64,000 nucleotides of DNA from Calothrix sp. PCC 7507 (GCF_000316575.1 NC_019682.1:310001-374000); one strand, 5' to 3'; positions 52,032 through 62,139 are shown, counted from the stretch's first letter. The notes: generated by a model not told the origin, from the sequence alone. Translations and numbers: made by a program.

Positions 52032-52614
52032 AAGATGGGTTATGAACACGAGGATTAAAACTGACACCAGTACGACCTGAAACAATCCAGAGGAGAGAGC
52101 GACCACTGTCACGTACAATCCGCAACAGAGATTCTTCAGGTTCGGAAGAAGGTACCCTCACCGGGGTGAAGGTGATACCTCGACTACCTAAAATTAGAGT
52201 CGCTATAGCTTTGGCTCTGGGCATATGAATATCGGAAGTAATCAGGTAAACGTGTTGAATTCCCCGCTGTTGCAAATCGCCAACGAGGGTAGTAAAGTTA
52301 GTGACAGTGTCAGTAGCACGATAATCAAGATGCACGCGGCTACTGGGGATATTTGCGGATTTGAAGATAGCATGAGCTTTCTCTGGAGGAAAGCCACTGG
52401 AAACCCAGATGTCTAGGGTGGGATAATAGTTGGCAAGTTCAGCAGCGTATTCTTCTCGTTTAGGATCGCCACCGAGAACCAGAAAGGCTTGGGGAAAAGG
52501 TGCTTGCAGAGAGGCGATCGCAATTCGTATAGGAATAATACTGAATAAGACGAAGATAAAACCTACTATGGCAAAAAAACCATATTTTTTGAATTGGTTA
52601 TGCAACCGTTTCAT
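52018..52614 (-). CDS. YdcF/DUF218-family protein
   Basis: A 198-residue protein with an N-terminal membrane helix (YGFFAIVGFIFVLFSIIPI) and a DUF218 domain: AFLVLGGDPKREEYAAELAN, DIWVSSGFPPEKA, DTVTNFTTLVGDL and VYLITSDIHMPRAKAIA. ElyC/SanA-type relatives act in envelope polysaccharide metabolism. It lies between a glycosyltransferase (14-base gap) and the acetyltransferase (overlap), so an exopolysaccharide role is likely. Confidence 0.85.
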   Translation of the reverse strand: MKRLHNQFKKYGFFAIVGFIFVLFSIIPIRIAIASLQAPFPQAFLVLGGDPKREEYAAELANYYPTLDIWVSSGFPPEKAHAIFKSANIPSSRVHLDYRATDTVTNFTTLVGDLQQRGIQHVYLITSDIHMPRAKAIATLILGSRGITFTPVRVPSSEPEESLLRIVRDSGRSLLWIVSGRTGVSFNPRVHNPSYASR

Positions 52615-52628
52615 GGCAAAATTTATGA

Positions 52629-53858
52629 CTAGTAAACGCTGAAAACTTTGTTTAAGGAAGACTGACTGACTAGGTGTTCAGGCAGCTTTTTTTTGTGAAT
52701 GACTGCTGAGTAAACAGAGGAAAGATTTTGGGCGATCGCTTCCCAGGAATAGCGTTGCTTGACAAGCTGCTGGCCATTGTCGCCTAATCGCTGCCTCAGA
52801 CTGGGAGATTTCAGCAACTGGGCGATCGCTTCTACGAGTGGTTCCAGCATCCCCTCCACCACTAACCCCGCTTCAGCAGTAGCCACCTCTGGCGCAATCT
52901 GCACCCCAGGCGTAATCACCACGGGTAGTCCTACTGCCATAGCCTCAGCAACGGCGATACCAAAGTTCTCAGAAAAAGAAGGTAGCACAAAAAAGTCTGA
53001 CCCTTGCAGCAGTAGGTCTTTATCTTCACCCATCACAAAACCAGCAAAGGAAACTCGATTTGTAATGCCCAGAGATGATGCGAGATTCTTCAATTCATTC
53101 TCATACCCTGTTTCCCCAGAACCCGCCAATATCAAGTGAAAATCCTGGTTTTGTTCTGCAAGGGTGCTAAGTGCCTGTAGCAACAATTCTGGGCGTTTTT
53201 TGTAGTGTAGGCGAGAAAGAAATAACACTACAGGCGTTTCTGGAGAAATACCGTAAACATGTCGCAGCTTTTGTTTGGCATCAGGTAAGAGATGGGGTTG
53301 ATTTACTCCCAGAGGTAGAGTGACAATAGGTGTCTTAACTTTGAAGTTACGCACATCTTCTACTTCACCCGCCGCTGTGCAGTGAATGACAGCCGCCCGA
53401 TTGAGATGATGACGCTCAATCAGCCAAGAGTAGACTTGTTTTTTCCGCCGACTCTGAGCCAGTGCCCAAGGCGACAATTGACCCATTGTATTGACTAAAT
53501 AGGGAATTTTTTGACGACGGGCGATCGCACCAGCACAGGTAGGAGCATAAGAAAACAGATAATGGGTTTCTAGCAAGTCATAATCCCGGATATGATGCCA
53601 TAGCCACGGTGCTAAATCAGCAGAGAAAATATAGTCTTTCATCCGCGCAGCCGCACGGGGAAAAAACCAGATAGGTACTTCTTTATACAAAACACGTTGA
53701 TGCAGAGGTACATCTAATAGGGCATTGCCATCATCGTTAGTGGTGACAATTTCCACATCAACCCCAAGCTGGCGCGTAGCTCTGACTAAGTTTAAAACCA
53801 CTTCCGTGGGACCGCCCATTTCTAGGCTAATCGAGGGTATGACTTGTAATACTTTCAT
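52629..53858 (-). CDS. Glycosyltransferase family 4
   Basis: A 409-residue GT-B enzyme. The N-terminal domain opens MKVLQVIPSISLEMGGPTEV; the donor domain has VVLFLSRLHYKKRPELLLQAL near residue 218, FAGFVMGEDKD, and the EX7E motif ENFGIAVAEAMAVGLPVV near 300. It transfers a nucleotide-activated sugar onto a growing polysaccharide; the sugar is not deducible. It begins the distal segment of the cluster, after a terminator-like stem at 53890-53926, and is followed by the YdcF gene. Confidence 0.93.
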   Translation of the reverse strand: MKVLQVIPSISLEMGGPTEVVLNLVRATRQLGVDVEIVTTNDDGNALLDVPLHQRVLYKEVPIWFFPRAAARMKDYIFSADLAPWLWHHIRDYDLLETHYLFSYAPTCAGAIARRQKIPYLVNTMGQLSPWALAQSRRKKQVYSWLIERHHLNRAAVIHCTAAGEVEDVRNFKVKTPIVTLPLGVNQPHLLPDAKQKLRHVYGISPETPVVLFLSRLHYKKRPELLLQALSTLAEQNQDFHLILAGSGETGYENELKNLASSLGITNRVSFAGFVMGEDKDLLLQGSDFFVLPSFSENFGIAVAEAMAVGLPVVITPGVQIAPEVATAEAGLVVEGMLEPLVEAIAQLLKSPSLRQRLGDNGQQLVKQRYSWEAIAQNLSSVYSAVIHKKKLPEHLVSQSSLNKVFSVY

Positions 53859-53889
53859 CTATATTCTTCAGATTTAATTATTCGTGACC

Positions 53890-53926
53890 AAAAAGATCCC
53901 CGACTTCCTAGAGAAGTCGGGGATCT
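53890..53926 (-). terminator. Strong Rho-independent terminator on minus strand
   Basis: AGATCCCCGACTT (53894-53906) pairs perfectly with AAGTCGGGGATCT (53914-53926); on the minus strand the stem is followed by TTTTT. It ends transcription arriving from the 54088 gene and splits the polysaccharide cluster into two transcription units. Confidence 0.85.
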
Positions 53927-54009
53927 GAGTTTGTGGATTTTCAAAAATTAAAATTTATGCTTTATGGTTCAATACGGTTCAGTTAAGGATTTTTGGTATT
54001 GATTTAAAG

Positions 54010-54092
54010 TAGTGGGAGCATCTTGCTCCCTGTTGGTACTAGCGGGCAAGATGCCCGCACTACTCCTGGTTTCAAAATGGACGGGGTTTATT
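54010..54092. repeat. Dispersed hairpin element, copy 2
   Basis: The same element as at 9104-9187: AGTGGGAGCATCTTGCTCCC, then AGCGGGCAAGATGCCCGC, CTACTCCTGGTTTCAAAATG and GTTTATTTA. The copy overlaps the last codons of the glycosyltransferase at 54088, so insertion may have replaced its original C terminus. Confidence 0.75.
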
Positions 54093-55221
54093 TAGTTTGC
54101 ATTAACTCAGCTAGAGTTTTTTGGAACTGTTCAAAGCCAAATCTAGCAATCACTTCCTCGCGTAAAGTTTGCGGTTGATAGAGGATGGGGTGAGGATAAA
54201 TACCTGTTAAAATTTGCATTAATGCTTGGGCGATCGCATCCACATCATCAGGATTCACTAATACACCCAATTCCCCATGACAAAGGGCATCAACCGCACC
54301 GTCTTGATTACCACCTAAAGTGGGTTTACCGCAAGCTAAAGCTTCGAGATAGACAATGCCAAATCCCTCACCTTTACTGGGCATAGCAAATACATCACAG
54401 AGATTGTAGTAGTCACAAAGCTCTGCATCAGGGATGAATCCTGCCAAGGTGACACAGTCATTGAGGTTTAATTCATTAATTAGTTTTTCAATGCGGGGGC
54501 GATCGTTACCCTTGCCCACTAAGATGTAGTGAACATGGGGAATTTCTCGACGAATGGCTGGCATTGCTTGGAGAATTTGGTCATGTCCTTTGTATTTTTC
54601 GCTACTATCTAATCGAGCTACCGTCAGGATAATTGGCTGTTCAATGGTTAATTTATGCCTTTCTAGCAGATATTGTGGCTTAGGAGCAATTTGAAAACGT
54701 TCAGTATCAAAAGTATTTGGCAATACGGAAACTTTGGCAGGATCGAGGTTTTGTTCTTGGAGTAGGCGATCGCGTGTATAGCCACTGACTGCTAGGATGC
54801 GATCGGCATGATGTAAAGCCTGCTGCAAATCTGGGCGTTGAATGTCCCAGGCGTCCACACCATGAGCTACAGCCCAGTATGGAATACCTGCCCAGCGCTG
54901 TAATTGTTGACCCACAATTGAGAAATTCAGGTGAGTAGAAATCACTAAATTAGGACGTTGCCAAAATCCCCAACCGAGCAACTGAGCGGCAAACGTCGGT
55001 GTTCTCAGCCCTGATGGCACAACCCCAGTACAGTGGAACTGGGTTGGCGCTAAACTAGCGAAATCTGCGGACGGGGATTTATCATGCTTGAGAAAAACCT
55101 CATAGCGATCGCTCGGATAAATATTTTGTATGGCTTCCAGTAAAAAAGCCGAGTATGTTTGAATCCCGCCTTTAAATTCAAAGATATTCGGGAACCACAA
55201 GTGAAAAGTGGTATTAGCCAT
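54088..55221 (-). CDS. Glycosyltransferase family 4
   Basis: A 377-residue GT-B enzyme. Features are FKGGIQTYSAFLLEAIQ near residue 17, IILTVARLDSSEKYKGHDQILQA near 195, and EX7E in SKGEGFGIVYLEALACGKPT near 283. Length and motifs are complete. A dispersed hairpin repeat touches its stop codon. It is separated by 216 bases from the next gene upstream. Confidence 0.92.
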   Translation of the reverse strand: MANTTFHLWFPNIFEFKGGIQTYSAFLLEAIQNIYPSDRYEVFLKHDKSPSADFASLAPTQFHCTGVVPSGLRTPTFAAQLLGWGFWQRPNLVISTHLNFSIVGQQLQRWAGIPYWAVAHGVDAWDIQRPDLQQALHHADRILAVSGYTRDRLLQEQNLDPAKVSVLPNTFDTERFQIAPKPQYLLERHKLTIEQPIILTVARLDSSEKYKGHDQILQAMPAIRREIPHVHYILVGKGNDRPRIEKLINELNLNDCVTLAGFIPDAELCDYYNLCDVFAMPSKGEGFGIVYLEALACGKPTLGGNQDGAVDALCHGELGVLVNPDDVDAIAQALMQILTGIYPHPILYQPQTLREEVIARFGFEQFQKTLAELMQTK

Positions 55222-55437
55222 AAGTTATGAAAACCTTTTATACCAAATTAAATGAGCTGATCTTAGCTTTCTTAATATAGAAATTAAATGTATGTCTCAT
55301 GGGAGTATCTGGTGTGAGATATTGTGTAGCAGATAGAGGTGGAAAATAATAAGACTCAAATTTTTGCAGATTCTCACACTCTGCAATCACTTTTTGCCAT
55401 TTTCAGCTAATTACAGAGCAATTTTTAGTAGCGATGT

Positions 55438-56697
55438 CTAACGACTAGCTGCTAGGCATCTACGCACTTGAGTTGCCAAATTTTGTTGATACACTTCCCA
55501 AGTTAACTGTTCAGCTTTGTGACGAGCAGCACGCCCCATTTGGGCCAATTCTCCGGGATGGCGATCGCACCACTCAAGTTTTTCTTTGAGTGCTTCCGAG
55601 TCACGAATGGGAACAATAAAACCTTCTACCCCATCGGTGATAATATCTGGCCCTGCAGTGTTGGGAGTTGTAATCACAGGAATACCGCAGGCCATAGCTT
55701 CCAACAACACTAGCCCAAAGCCTTCCACTAAAGAAGGAAATACAAATACATTAGCGTTACTGTAATACTGATTGAGAGTCGCATGAGGCACTGAAGGAAT
55801 ATAGCGAACTGTGTCTGGAAGTTTTGCCAGCCAACTTTCTGGGAATTCGTTAAGTCCTACCAACATTAACTCTGCTTGGGGAATTTGGAGTTCTTGCCAT
55901 GCCTTGATTAGATAATGAACTCCTTTGCGAGGGCCCACACGACCAACAAACAAAGCCCTAAAAGTTTGATCTAGTTTAGGTTGGGGTTGGAAATAATCAA
56001 TTGGTGCGCCATAGGGAATGACCGTAATTTTATCCGGACTGACTCCTTCTTGGAGTAGGGATTGCTGGGTGATGGAAGAAGCTACAAAAATATGGTCTGC
56101 AAGTGCCACTTCTTGCTGCTTGCGTTTCAATTTCCACTCAGGTTCTCGCACTGCTTGCAATGATGCAGACAATTCTGGAAACAGTTCTGCTTCTGCTTGC
56201 TGAATCTCTCGCGCCATGCGGTAGAACAGGATAGGTAAGTCATATAAACATAAAATTCCCTGCTGCTTGGCAACCTCAAAAGTAGTAGCAGCCCCATCTT
56301 CATAAGCATAAACTGCAGCCAGACCCTGGAGATGATAGTGGGCAACATGGCGATCGAGAGCAGCATAAACCCAGTCAACAAGACTTTGAGAATTTAAACC
56401 CAGCTGCCGACTCAGTCCAGTCTTAACTAGGGCGATTCGCGTTGCTTCTTGCCAAGGATGGGTTTGTATTGGTATGTGATTTGGAGAAACCCAGCTACGT
56501 CGCCCTAACTCATGGGCAATAGATTTACTTATAGGAGTAGGGAGCAACTTTAAGTAGTGGCTGAGACTGCCTGCGGGGTTGTGAGCAACAGTCGTAATCA
56601 CCTCCTTGAGCAAACCTGCATCTCCCAGAGCAATTGCAGCATTGCGAGCAAAGGGATTACCTGTAGGGTGTATTAGGGAAATAGGTAGCTGGGACAT
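55438..56697 (-). CDS. Glycosyltransferase family 4
   Basis: A 419-residue GT-B enzyme with RALFVGRVGPRKGVHYLIKAW near residue 245 and EX7E in VEGFGLVLLEAMACGIPVIT near 325. Its start overlaps the end of the Wzy-like polymerase gene by 41 bases, so the two are translated in a coupled way. Acceptor and donor sugars are unknown. Confidence 0.93.
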   Translation of the reverse strand: MSQLPISLIHPTGNPFARNAAIALGDAGLLKEVITTVAHNPAGSLSHYLKLLPTPISKSIAHELGRRSWVSPNHIPIQTHPWQEATRIALVKTGLSRQLGLNSQSLVDWVYAALDRHVAHYHLQGLAAVYAYEDGAATTFEVAKQQGILCLYDLPILFYRMAREIQQAEAELFPELSASLQAVREPEWKLKRKQQEVALADHIFVASSITQQSLLQEGVSPDKITVIPYGAPIDYFQPQPKLDQTFRALFVGRVGPRKGVHYLIKAWQELQIPQAELMLVGLNEFPESWLAKLPDTVRYIPSVPHATLNQYYSNANVFVFPSLVEGFGLVLLEAMACGIPVITTPNTAGPDIITDGVEGFIVPIRDSEALKEKLEWCDRHPGELAQMGRAARHKAEQLTWEVYQQNLATQVRRCLAASR

Positions 56698-58078
56698 TCT
56701 GTTGCTGTAAGAATTGTTGTTGTTGTTTCCAGTTCTCTATTTGCTCAATTCTTGGTAGGACAAAGACAAATCCTGCCAGAAACCAGTAGTAGACTAAAAG
56801 TGTGTGGTTAAATACCAGCTGACCAGGAATTTGCAGCAAATGGATGAGAAAAGCTGACAGTGCTAGCTGTCGCAGTAGAGGACGCTTGAGCTTGTAAAAA
56901 GTGGTCCATAGTAAACCTAAAATCATAAATCTTAGCAAATACCACATCAAAAAACCTACAGGGCCAAGCTCCAACATGATTCGCCCAGGTTCTGACTCGA
57001 AATACACAGGAATCTCTTGTGGAGGTAAATGCAAAATACTACGCAATCCAGGTGTTGCTTGGTGAGTTGCACCCACACCGTAGCTATCCATTCCTTTGAG
57101 TCGTGCAAAATCTAATGGCTCTGTATACAGTAGGGAAATGCGACTAGATGTATCATTATTAGAATCAATGCGTTTTCCCAAGGCATTAATGGCGGACTGA
57201 AACCAAACGAGAATACCCGCTGTTACAGCAATTATCGGCAAGGTAAACCGCTTTAGGAGTGGGATAATCCTGGCAGGATTTGTCAGTATTTGTAGTCCAA
57301 AAAAACCTGCGAGAAATATAACTTCACTATAAATCAGACCCCGTGAGCCATTCATGAAAGAGGTGCCCACTATCAATAATAATTCTGCGATCGTTGCCCA
57401 ATGCCACCATCGGGATTGTTTAACTCCTAACAGCGGAACTGCTAAACCAAAGGAAACCAGCGCATAAACTGAATAACCAGCAATGTAAGAAAAAGTGCCA
57501 GTCACACGAACATTTACAGAACGTGCATCCCCAAAAGTGGCAACATCTAGCTTGATATCTTGGGCATAAACATTGAGAGGACTTGAGGGAGGACTAAAGT
57601 ACTGTAATACAGCCAAAATACCGACTGGAATCACTAACAGCAGGTAAAAGCGCAGGAATTTATAAAGTTCGTCTTCTGAGCGAAAGAGAGTAGGTAACAT
57701 CCATAGTAGTGGAATGTATAATATATATCCTCTAAGACCAAAAATTCCAATAATGGGAGAACCCAAACTAGGATTAAAAGTTTGAAACAGCGACCAACCA
57801 GTCAGCAATATTACTACTGCAACTATTGCTTCGGCTGCTGGATTACCTTTAACTCGAAATGCACCTTCAGGAGATGAGAGAAAATAATATCGCAGATAAG
57901 CACCTACTAACACGATATCTTTGAGAAAGTAGATAAACTGACTTGCTCCAGGTAGGAACCATTTCCGTAAAGCACCCTCAACTACTGCCAACACCAGGAC
58001 ACTTTTGATAGAAGTCCGCCAGTTTCGCCCTGAGAGATAGAGGATAACTATAATGGCAATGGGAACTAAATCTTTCAC
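56657..58078 (-). CDS. O-antigen polymerase/ligase-like membrane protein (Wzy-like)
   Basis: A 473-residue polytopic membrane protein with about ten hydrophobic segments. A large external loop holds DVATFGDARSVNVRVTGTFS, and the following segment FMNGSRGLIYSEVIFLAG has the serine/arginine pattern of Wzy_C/WaaL-type proteins. It likely polymerises or ligates lipid-linked repeat units outside the membrane. It overlaps the upstream glycosyltransferase by four bases (58075-58078) and the downstream one by 41. Confidence 0.8.
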   Translation of the reverse strand: MKDLVPIAIIVILYLSGRNWRTSIKSVLVLAVVEGALRKWFLPGASQFIYFLKDIVLVGAYLRYYFLSSPEGAFRVKGNPAAEAIVAVVILLTGWSLFQTFNPSLGSPIIGIFGLRGYILYIPLLWMLPTLFRSEDELYKFLRFYLLLVIPVGILAVLQYFSPPSSPLNVYAQDIKLDVATFGDARSVNVRVTGTFSYIAGYSVYALVSFGLAVPLLGVKQSRWWHWATIAELLLIVGTSFMNGSRGLIYSEVIFLAGFFGLQILTNPARIIPLLKRFTLPIIAVTAGILVWFQSAINALGKRIDSNNDTSSRISLLYTEPLDFARLKGMDSYGVGATHQATPGLRSILHLPPQEIPVYFESEPGRIMLELGPVGFLMWYLLRFMILGLLWTTFYKLKRPLLRQLALSAFLIHLLQIPGQLVFNHTLLVYYWFLAGFVFVLPRIEQIENWKQQQQFLQQQNVPATYFPNTPYR

Positions 58079-59085
58079 TTCATTGCTGCCTCAATCACTT
58101 CTAAATAAGCCTTAGCTACCGCTGATTTACGATGACGTAATAGGTGAGAATCTGCATTGGATCTATAAGCTGCTAGCTGCTGCGGATTTTGTAACAAATT
58201 AAATAGGGTGTGAGTTAGTGCTTGCAAATTCCCATTAGGAAATATTACACCACATGGGCCGATCGCATCTTTTAAGCCTCCACCCTCTGAACCAACAACA
58301 ACACAACCACAAGCAATCCCTTCTAAAGCGACAATACCAAATGGTTCATCCCACAGGGAAGGCACTACCATAATTTGATGAGCATTTAATATTTTGGCTA
58401 ACTCATGCTCAATTTTCACTCCAGCAAAATCAACTTGCTCAATAATTTTTAAGTTCTTGGCTTGTTGACGTAAGCTATCTTCTTCTGGTCCACTACCAAT
58501 AATTGTCAGTTTAGGAGTCATTCCCAAAGATTTGAGTTCAGCTAATGCATCCAGTAGTAAATTGGCTCCCTTATCAGAAACCAATCTTCCTAAAAAAACA
58601 AGTTCTTGGTTGCGGTAAATCCCTGGGACTTCATAGAAAATATCCTCCTGATAGGAATTAGGAATAACAGTAGATGATGTTGGTATTGTTTTAGCTAAAG
58701 CATGACTAACTGAAATGTTAGTCGCAAAATGAGTAACAAACTTCTTGAGATAATCTTGCCAACCCAGACTGCCATGTATACGCCGATACCAAGTTTGATG
58801 AGTTACAACCAAAGGACGAGGGACAAATAGCAGAGGAAAAAAACCTTTTAAACTTACACAGCCTTGAAAATAAACATCACACCAATTAGTTAGCTTTAGT
58901 ACTTGTTGGAAACTAGGCAGTCTGATGACTTCAAATGGAAATTTTTTTGAGTCTGTGTCTGGTGTTTGTGATATTAATTTAACTTCATGTCCTTGATACA
59001 TGAATTCATGGGCTAAAGTGGAAATTATTGTTTCTAATCCACCTATTTTTGGATAAAAAAATGGTGAATATATAAGTATTTTCAT
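58075..59085 (-). CDS. Glycosyltransferase family 4
   Basis: A 336-residue GT-B enzyme. It opens MKILIYSPFFYPKIGGLETI; the donor domain has LVFLGRLVSDKGANLLLDALAEL near residue 160 and the EX7E-type DEPFGIVALEGIACGCVVVG near 240. Stop and start overlap by four bases with the Wzy-like gene (ATGA), a sign of a tight operon. Confidence 0.93.
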   Translation of the reverse strand: MKILIYSPFFYPKIGGLETIISTLAHEFMYQGHEVKLISQTPDTDSKKFPFEVIRLPSFQQVLKLTNWCDVYFQGCVSLKGFFPLLFVPRPLVVTHQTWYRRIHGSLGWQDYLKKFVTHFATNISVSHALAKTIPTSSTVIPNSYQEDIFYEVPGIYRNQELVFLGRLVSDKGANLLLDALAELKSLGMTPKLTIIGSGPEEDSLRQQAKNLKIIEQVDFAGVKIEHELAKILNAHQIMVVPSLWDEPFGIVALEGIACGCVVVGSEGGGLKDAIGPCGVIFPNGNLQALTHTLFNLLQNPQQLAAYRSNADSHLLRHRKSAVAKAYLEVIEAAMK

Positions 59086-59194
59086 GATTGACTATAGGAC
59101 TCATATTTGATTTTTGAAAAAACTCCATACAACCCAAAAAGCCTTCTTGCCTATTGCCTGCTGATCACACACCACGCAATTAAGTTCAAAAATA

Positions 59195-60079
59195 TTAACT
59201 CAAGGAATCGATTGGTGGTTTGCCATATCGACCTAATAAAAAATCTTTTAGCCCTAAAAATTTAGCAATAACTACCGGTTTTTCACTAGGTTGCTGACAT
59301 AGCGTTAGAGGAAATCGGCAAAGCATTAAAATAGCTCTACACCATGAAGATATAAATCCACCATGCACTTTTGCCAATAGTAAAGTATTCCGTGCCAGAA
59401 GATAATTAATAACGGGTTTAGAGGAAGCAGTTATAGGATTTGTAATAATAGCTCCCCACAAGATTGCTACTTTCCAACCCATCTTTTTTGCCCTGATACT
59501 AATATCGTATTCATCTCCATAAGCAAAATAACGTTTATCGAACACTCCTATTTTCTTTAAACAATCCTTCCTAAATACAAGTAGTGTTGCATGAGCAAAG
59601 TCAACATATTCTACTTCTCCATATTGGCGAGGAGCAATATTATTAATTAGTCTAGGCCCACGTATTGGCGAAAACCTTGGTAAGTTAGAGCTTTTGCCGC
59701 CATATTCAGGGCAAATAATGCCAATACTTTTATCGCTTTCCATAGCATCAATTAACATACTTAGACATTGATTTTCCAGTAATGTGTCATGGGCACTAAT
59801 AATACAGTAATCAGATATACCATCATCCAACCACTGTTGAAGCACAATATTAAAAGCCCCTCCCCAACCTTTATTTTCTAGTAATTGAATCCAGTTAACT
59901 TCACCAGGTAAGCTTGTTTTGATTTTCTCAATATTCTTAGGAGAAGATGAGTTGTCTAAGACTGAAATTTCGAGTGGTAAATCTTGGTTCAGAAAATGCT
60001 GCAATGTTTTTAGGCATTCTTCAGGACGATTCCAGTGTAGAATGAATACAGGTATGGGAACATCAATTTTTGATAGCAA
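59195..60079 (-). CDS. Glycosyltransferase family 2
   Basis: A 294-residue GT-A enzyme resembling rhamnosyltransferases. Motifs are PVFILHWNRPEECLKTLQHFL near residue 9, ISVLDNSSSPKN, ENKGWGGAFNIVLQQWLDDG and IISAHDTLLE where DxD is replaced by a HD pair; CLKKIGVFDKRYFAYGDEYD follows near 180 with the acidic ED-like motif. No in-frame ATG is near the start, so a TTG at 60079, with GAGG about 10 bases upstream, is used. Two short hydrophobic stretches near the C terminus suggest membrane association. Confidence 0.88.
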   Translation of the reverse strand: MLSKIDVPIPVFILHWNRPEECLKTLQHFLNQDLPLEISVLDNSSSPKNIEKIKTSLPGEVNWIQLLENKGWGGAFNIVLQQWLDDGISDYCIISAHDTLLENQCLSMLIDAMESDKSIGIICPEYGGKSSNLPRFSPIRGPRLINNIAPRQYGEVEYVDFAHATLLVFRKDCLKKIGVFDKRYFAYGDEYDISIRAKKMGWKVAILWGAIITNPITASSKPVINYLLARNTLLLAKVHGGFISSWCRAILMLCRFPLTLCQQPSEKPVVIAKFLGLKDFLLGRYGKPPIDSLS

Positions 60080-60148
60080 GGCAGATAACCTCTTACTTTT
60101 TAATAGTGTTTCTAGGATGAAATGGGTGTTCTCATAGATGAAACATAG

Positions 60149-61036
60149 TCATAGCATGATAACTTCCTTAAGTAGTTGTTGTCTGCCATATAGCTTATCT
60201 TCAAGAGTTTCAGGATCTTTGATTACCAATTTGCCTGCTATTCTCAAAAAACCGTACTCAAGTACATAACGAGTTAGTAGTCCAGCTTTTAATAGCCAAG
60301 GTTGTGGTAAATGTCCATGTTTTGCTAACAAACGCCATCGATTTCTCTGATGACGCAAAACCCGTTTAGCTGTAGTTTGATAACTACCTCCACCTTTGTG
60401 ATATGCAACTAAATTGGGATCAACTTGTACATGCCATCCAGCGGCACGAAGTCTCATGGAAAAATCTAGATCAGCATCCAAGAAATCAAATCCTTCATCA
60501 AAACCACCAATTTCTTCAAAGGCGATTCTTCGCACAGCTATGCCACAGGAATGGAGACATGGAGGGGCTTCTATTCTGTGCTTAAACTTAGTATTATATA
60601 CTGCTGATAACCTTTGTCCAAGCAATAATTCGAGTGCATTCGGTTCTCTACTATAAGCACCTGTAGGTTGACCTTGCTCATCTACGAGTTTAAAACCCAC
60701 AACCCCTAATTGTGGGTTGCTGGCAAATAATTTGGCAAGTGGTTGAGTCAAATCCATTAAGGGATAAGCATCACTGTCCAAGAGAAGAATTACATCTTCT
60801 TGCAAATGGCTAAAACCAATGTTTACACTAGTCACATATCCACGATTTTCAGAATTGTAAATTACTCGTACTTTATCAGGTAGATTCTTATCGGGTGCTT
60901 TTTGTTCCGAGGCATCATCAACAACTAAAATCTCTGTAAGACTATCCTTAGACCAATGATCAAGCTCTTGAGTACAGAAAGTTGTCAGTTCCCAAGTGTT
61001 GTAATTAGTTATCAGGGCAGAAAAACTGATGATCAT
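60149..61036 (-). CDS. Glycosyltransferase family 2
   Basis: A 295-residue GT-A enzyme: ALITNYNTWELTTFCTQELD near residue 7, ILVVDDASEQKAP, NSENRGYVTSVNIGFSHLQ and the DxD motif LLLDSDAYPLMD near residue 90; GFDEGFDFLDADLDFSMRLR contains the acidic acceptor motif. This is the rhamnosyltransferase-like layout. It starts nine bases after the preceding gene, within the cluster operon. Confidence 0.93.
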   Translation of the reverse strand: MIISFSALITNYNTWELTTFCTQELDHWSKDSLTEILVVDDASEQKAPDKNLPDKVRVIYNSENRGYVTSVNIGFSHLQEDVILLLDSDAYPLMDLTQPLAKLFASNPQLGVVGFKLVDEQGQPTGAYSREPNALELLLGQRLSAVYNTKFKHRIEAPPCLHSCGIAVRRIAFEEIGGFDEGFDFLDADLDFSMRLRAAGWHVQVDPNLVAYHKGGGSYQTTAKRVLRHQRNRWRLLAKHGHLPQPWLLKAGLLTRYVLEYGFLRIAGKLVIKDPETLEDKLYGRQQLLKEVIML

Positions 61037-61045
61037 AAATTTGTA

Positions 61046-62131
61046 TTAAATTATCATTACTGAATTACTGAATAAGTATTTATCAAATGTCTGGATATGT
61101 ACTGACAAGTTGTGAGTTTGATACCAGGAATAAGCATTATCTGCGATCGCCTGCATATCCACGTCATTTTCTTGAGGATTAGGAACCCAATAATGTTTAC
61201 CTGGTTCTATACCATCAACTATTGAGGTGCTGCCTGTAGCATTTATAGGCAATAATCGATGGGCACAGTAAGCAGCAAAAATAGTTGATTTAGCTAAAAA
61301 ATCGGGGTCATAGTTCGAGAAAGCAGCAACAGAATTTGCCAGAATATCACTGACTTTTTCGGCAGGTTGCTGTCCTATTTTCAAGATAGGTATTTTATTA
61401 ATTGCGGATACTTTTACTTCTGTTGGAGTTCCTACATCCCAAATTTCTTGAATATTTAATTTCTGGCAAATATATTCCAAAACTGCTTGAGATTCTTGGT
61501 AAACTCTTGTACGGTTGGCAACTCCTCCAAAGACAACTAACCGCTGCTGGCGCTCTAATAAAGGAAGTACTTTATCTGGTTCACCAATGTTTGAAAAAAC
61601 TGGTAGGAAGGGAACTTCTTGATGCTTACCTCGGCTAATATTAGCAATGATTTCAGCATAGAGTTGTTTACTGGTAATACAGCGATCGCTCAACCTTGAC
61701 AACCTGGCTGCTAAATTTCTCTGCAAGGATGATAACCAAAAAGTACTTGTCCAAGGTGGGCCAGAAGCAGAGACTTCATGGAACATCGTCACGAGCGATC
61801 GCTGAGGAAATAAACTTTGCCCACGCTGTAACCCGTCAACTAACCAAACTGGACAGCCCCGCTTTGCGTAGCCGTAGCCTACGTAATGTAGCAGAATGGT
61901 AGAGGAGCGATCGCCTGATAATAAAGTTAGCAGTGCATCAGCAGAGCGATCGCTAACTTGACTAACAGGAAACCCTGCAATCTTATCTGCACCATTCCAG
62001 TCAGGATCACCCACAATAAAATGAGTTTGAATATTAAATTCCTGGTGAAGCTGACGAGCTAAATTTAGTGCATAGTCTCCTACACCATCAATTGCGGGAG
62101 GAAGCTTGGGAATAATAGAAATAACTTGCAT
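61046..62131 (-). CDS. Glycosyltransferase-like protein of the EPS cluster
   Basis: A 361-residue protein starting MQVISIIPKLPPAIDGVGDY, which matches the first strand and glycine loop of GT-B family 4 enzymes. The C-terminal half is diverged: RLVVFGGVANRTRVY stands at the donor-domain opening, but a clear EX7E motif is absent. It may be an unusual or inactive transferase, or one with another acceptor. ATG at 62131 is chosen over the open frame to 62200, which overlaps the upstream gene. Spacing is 8 bases on the upstream side. Confidence 0.75.
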   Translation of the reverse strand: MQVISIIPKLPPAIDGVGDYALNLARQLHQEFNIQTHFIVGDPDWNGADKIAGFPVSQVSDRSADALLTLLSGDRSSTILLHYVGYGYAKRGCPVWLVDGLQRGQSLFPQRSLVTMFHEVSASGPPWTSTFWLSSLQRNLAARLSRLSDRCITSKQLYAEIIANISRGKHQEVPFLPVFSNIGEPDKVLPLLERQQRLVVFGGVANRTRVYQESQAVLEYICQKLNIQEIWDVGTPTEVKVSAINKIPILKIGQQPAEKVSDILANSVAAFSNYDPDFLAKSTIFAAYCAHRLLPINATGSTSIVDGIEPGKHYWVPNPQENDVDMQAIADNAYSWYQTHNLSVHIQTFDKYLFSNSVMII

Positions 62132-62139
62132 GAGTTTTA

